A stretch of DNA of 9,567 nucleotides, from positions 1-9,567 of the forward strand of contig DAOUEU010000091.1 of NCBI GenBank assembly GCA_034430255.1, read 5' to 3'. Each line of letters begins with the position of its first letter. Positions within the stretch are counted from its first letter, which is position 1. The DNA comes from DATKYK01 sp034430255. Its GTDB lineage: Bacteria; Chloroflexota; Dehalococcoidia; E44-bin15. Both the position numbers and the translations under genes were made by a program. This document shows, one piece after another, positions 7,437-9,567 of this stretch. Below the pieces are notes generated by a model, which did not search any database, was not told where the DNA came from, and saw nothing but the letters and a program-made list of their open reading frames with translations.

Positions 7437-9236
7437 GTGCCTGGTCTTGTGAATCGAGATTTTATTACATCAACAAAAGATATACTAGAACAGGAGGTTC
7501 TCTTGACTAAGCATATATCAAAGAAGTTGAGAGATACACCTAGGATTGCTTATTTCTCTATGGAAGTAGGCCTTGATCCGGCCATGCCCACTTATAGCGG
7601 TGGTCTGGGAATGCTCGCTGGCGACGCGCTGCGTGCTGCTGCAGATCTAGATATACCCATGATAGGCGTGACACTCCTATACAGGAAAGGCTATTTTCGC
7701 CAGCACCTAGATAAATGGGGAAATCAAACCGAGAGTCCTGCTGCATGGTCTCCAAAAAAATTCTTGGAGCAGTTGCCGCCGCGCGTATCGGTGACTATTG
7801 AAGGACGGACGGTACAGATTCAGGCATGGCGCTACATTGTACGCGGGATCACCGGTCATGAAGTCCCTGTCTACTTGTTAGATACGGCATTAGCAGAAAA
7901 TAGTGCTTGGGATCAGACTCTAACCGATTATCTATATGGAGGAGATGATCATTACCGCCTGTGTCAGGAGGTTGTATTAGGGTTGGGTGGAGCAGCAATG
8001 TTGCGTGCGTCGGGGTATGAGAAGGTACAAACCTACCATATGAATGAGGGGCATTCGGCACTACTCGCCCTCGCACTACTGGAGGAACGGCATAAGGAGA
8101 GGGGCCTTCGCGACGTTAGTAAAGAAGATAGAGATGCCGTACATCACCGGTGTGTTTTCACCACTCATACACCCGTGCCTGCAGGAATCGATAAATTCCC
8201 AATGGGCCTCGTGCGTCAAGTGCTGGGCGAAGAGATGACCGATGCCCTAAAAGCGGTAGAGTGTTTCAGCGATGGCGTCTTGAATATGACTAACATGGCT
8301 TTGTTGTTTTCGCGCTATATCAACGGTGTATCAATGCGGCACGAGGAAATATCCCGGGGTATGTTCCCCAACTATCCCATCAACTCTATAACAAACGGCG
8401 TTCACGCTACAACTTGGACGTGTATGCCATTTCAGCGTGTCTACGATCATCACATTCCTGAATGGCGTCATGACAACCTGTACTTGCGATACGCTATCAG
8501 CATCCCAATCGATGAAATCAGGCAGGCGCATATCCAGGCCAAGCAAGACTTATTTGGGGAAGTGGAGCGGCGCAGCGGCATTCGCCTTGATCAGCAGGCA
8601 TTTACTATGGGTTTTGCACGGCGTGCTGCAACGTATAAACGCGCGGACTTACTTTTCTCTGACATAGAACGTTTAAAGAGGATAGCGCAACAAATTGGCC
8701 CGCTTCAAGTAATTTACGGGGGCAAGGCTCATCCCAAGGATGAAGGTGGCAAGGCTGTCATCCGGCGTATCTTTGAACACGCAGCTGCCTTGCGAGAAAC
8801 CGTGCGCGTTATATATGTGGAGGAATACGACATGGCGCTGGCGAAGCACCTCTGCGCCGGGGTGGATTTATGGCTGAACACCCCGCAGAAACCGGATGAG
8901 GCCTCTGGCACCAGCGGAATGAAGTCCGCCCTTAATGGAGTGCCAAGCCTTAGCGTGCTTGACGGCTGGTGGCTCGAAGGGCATGTTGAGAACTTTACGG
9001 GCTGGTCAATCGGGGATTCGTGGGAACCTGAAAGCGATCACTCAAAAGAGATAGCCTCCCTCTATGACAAATTAGAATACATTATCATGCCTATGTTTTA
9101 CCATCGGCCGGATGAATTTGTGCATATAATGCGCTCGGCCATTGCATTAAACGGTTCGTTTTACAACGCGCATCGCATGATGCTCCAGTACATGAACAAT
9201 GCCTATTTATCTTTTGACGAAATCGAACTCGGCTAA
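7437..9236 (+). CDS. glgP: Alpha-glucan (glycogen) phosphorylase, short form
   Basis: A GT35-family, pyridoxal-phosphate enzyme that releases glucose-1-phosphate from the ends of glycogen or maltodextrin. From GTG 7437 it has 599 residues. Hallmarks are IAYFSMEVGLDPAMPTYSGG near the N-terminus, then GMLAGDALRAAADL, YHMNEGHSALL, FTTHTPVPAG, SITNGVH, GFARRAATYKRADL and EASGTSGMKSALNG, in which Lys496 is the expected cofactor-binding lysine. It lacks the long N-terminal extension of animal and E. coli type phosphorylases and belongs to the compact alpha-glucan phosphorylase family. The gene starts 4 nt after the phosphoketolase stop, so the two are translationally linked. GTG 7437 has only a weak SD (GGTGAT at 7420-7425, 11 nt away). 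TTG 7503, which would give 577 residues, has AGGAGG 5 nt upstream and begins just before the conserved part, so it is a serious alternative. Confidence 0.92.
   Translation: MPGLVNRDFITSTKDILEQEVLLTKHISKKLRDTPRIAYFSMEVGLDPAMPTYSGGLGMLAGDALRAAADLDIPMIGVTLLYRKGYFRQHLDKWGNQTESPAAWSPKKFLEQLPPRVSVTIEGRTVQIQAWRYIVRGITGHEVPVYLLDTALAENSAWDQTLTDYLYGGDDHYRLCQEVVLGLGGAAMLRASGYEKVQTYHMNEGHSALLALALLEERHKERGLRDVSKEDRDAVHHRCVFTTHTPVPAGIDKFPMGLVRQVLGEEMTDALKAVECFSDGVLNMTNMALLFSRYINGVSMRHEEISRGMFPNYPINSITNGVHATTWTCMPFQRVYDHHIPEWRHDNLYLRYAISIPIDEIRQAHIQAKQDLFGEVERRSGIRLDQQAFTMGFARRAATYKRADLLFSDIERLKRIAQQIGPLQVIYGGKAHPKDEGGKAVIRRIFEHAAALRETVRVIYVEEYDMALAKHLCAGVDLWLNTPQKPDEASGTSGMKSALNGVPSLSVLDGWWLEGHVENFTGWSIGDSWEPESDHSKEIASLYDKLEYIIMPMFYHRPDEFVHIMRSAIALNGSFYNAHRMMLQYMNNAYLSFDEIELG
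7492..7497 (+). promoter_or_regulatory. Internal SD suggesting a TTG start
   Basis: AGGAGG lies 5 nt before an in-frame TTG at 7503, within the first codons of the phosphorylase reading frame. It is the strongest SD near this gene's start. If used, the protein begins TKHISKKLRDTPRIAYFS after fMet, and the intergenic gap to the phosphoketolase becomes 70 nt instead of 4. Confidence 0.5.
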
Positions 9237-9282
9237 ATGCTTTAATCAGTACATCGGACGAAATGTCTCACTATCTGTATTC

Positions 9283-9290
9283 GAGGTGAT
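9283..9290 (+). promoter_or_regulatory. Perfect SD before the DUF1003-like gene
   Basis: GAGGTGAT is fully complementary to the 3' end of bacterial 16S rRNA (AUCACCUC). It lies 6 nt before the in-frame ATA at 9297 and has no ATG, GTG or TTG at useful spacing in the correct frame. It argues that translation of the downstream frame begins close to 9297. Confidence 0.5.
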
Positions 9291-9296
9291 AAGGAT

Positions 9297-9567
9297 ATAA
9301 CGCGAAAGCGACAAGAGGATGTTATTTGTCAGACTTGCGGAAAGCGAAAGAAACGTAGCGAAGTCATACCAGCAGAATTGGTGCGTGAAGCCATGGTCTA
9401 TCTAATTCGAAAGACACACCCCGATTGGTCACCGAGTGGTTTCATATGCATCTCCGACCTCAATCGGTTCAGGGAGGAGTACGTCCGGTACATCCTCGAG
9501 TCAGGGAGTGGCGAACTCTCAGCGCTGGAAGAGCAGGTAGTGAGAAGTTTGAAAGAGCAGGATATTC
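9297..9567 (+). CDS. DUF1003-like protein, N-terminal part (runs off window)
   Basis: The frame stays open for 90 codons to the right edge and is incomplete. It shows the N-terminal cysteine-containing module I associate with DUF1003 membrane proteins: VICQTCGKRKKRSEVIPAEL (one CxxC pair at residues 11 and 14), then IRKTHPDWSPSGFICISDLN and RFREEYV, and ELSALEEQVVRSLKEQ. The membrane-spanning DUF1003 part would lie beyond the window. The function of the family is not established. The frame opens after a TAA at 9243-9245 but contains no ATG, GTG or TTG before Leu28, inside the conserved part. I set the start at ATA 9297 because of the SD at 9283-9290. The alternatives are a damaged start codon or a small frameshift, such as from ATG 9319, which lies in another frame. 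The gene starts 60 nt after glgP and may be co-transcribed, though no functional link is evident. Confidence 0.65.
   Translation, partial: MTRKRQEDVICQTCGKRKKRSEVIPAELVREAMVYLIRKTHPDWSPSGFICISDLNRFREEYVRYILESGSGELSALEEQVVRSLKEQDI

Noticed and set aside
1..9567. CRISPR arrays, tRNA or rRNA genes, and insertion-sequence transposases.
   Set aside because: No spaced direct repeats, no clover-leaf or rRNA-like stretch, and no transposase motifs were seen by eye.

Overview
The window reads as a stretch of bacterial chromosome in which every well-supported gene lies on the + strand. Strong Shine-Dalgarno (SD) sites (GGAGG or AGGAGG types) precede most genes. The gene content is acyl-CoA and keto-acid type enzymes plus a fermentative acetyl-phosphate/acetate module. 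This suggests an anaerobic or facultative bacterium. The overall flavour resembles Chloroflexota (Dehalococcoidia) or sulfate-reducer-like subsurface lineages, but nothing here fixes the taxonomy and I hold that only weakly.

Layout. Positions 1-150 are a left-edge stretch with a 7-bp inverted repeat and short open frames that cannot be resolved. Positions 151-2909 hold a compact three-gene block: an SCP2-type lipid/acyl-CoA carrier protein, an acyl-CoA dehydrogenase family protein and an acetoacetate decarboxylase superfamily protein. Each has its own strong SD, with gaps of 51 and 59 nt, so they are probably co-transcribed. The trio looks like a small acyl/keto-acyl handling pathway; its substrate cannot be read from the sequence. 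Positions 2910-3676 are a long non-coding stretch. It contains an 86-codon start-less open frame on the - strand (3181-3441) followed by a good intrinsic terminator in the - orientation (3141 to 3101), best read as the decayed 3' end of a lost gene.

Positions 3677-9236 hold a second co-directional block: acetate kinase (ackA), a divergent phosphoketolase, and a short-form alpha-glucan (glycogen) phosphorylase. Together they make a coherent route. The phosphorylase releases glucose-1-phosphate from glycogen. After conversion to fructose-6-phosphate by enzymes not in this window, phosphoketolase makes acetyl-phosphate, and acetate kinase turns that into acetate plus ATP. The right edge (9297-9567) holds the N-terminal part of a DUF1003-like protein that continues past the window. 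Its frame has no ATG, GTG or TTG start, but a perfect 8-nt SD sits 6 nt upstream of an ATA codon.

Points worth a second look are the glycogen-to-acetate cluster with its unusual phosphoketolase, the Glu-to-Asp change at the usual catalytic-base position of the dehydrogenase, the apparent loss of one active-site Glu in the decarboxylase homologue, the minus-strand gene remnant with a surviving terminator, and the start-codon puzzle of the DUF1003-like gene.
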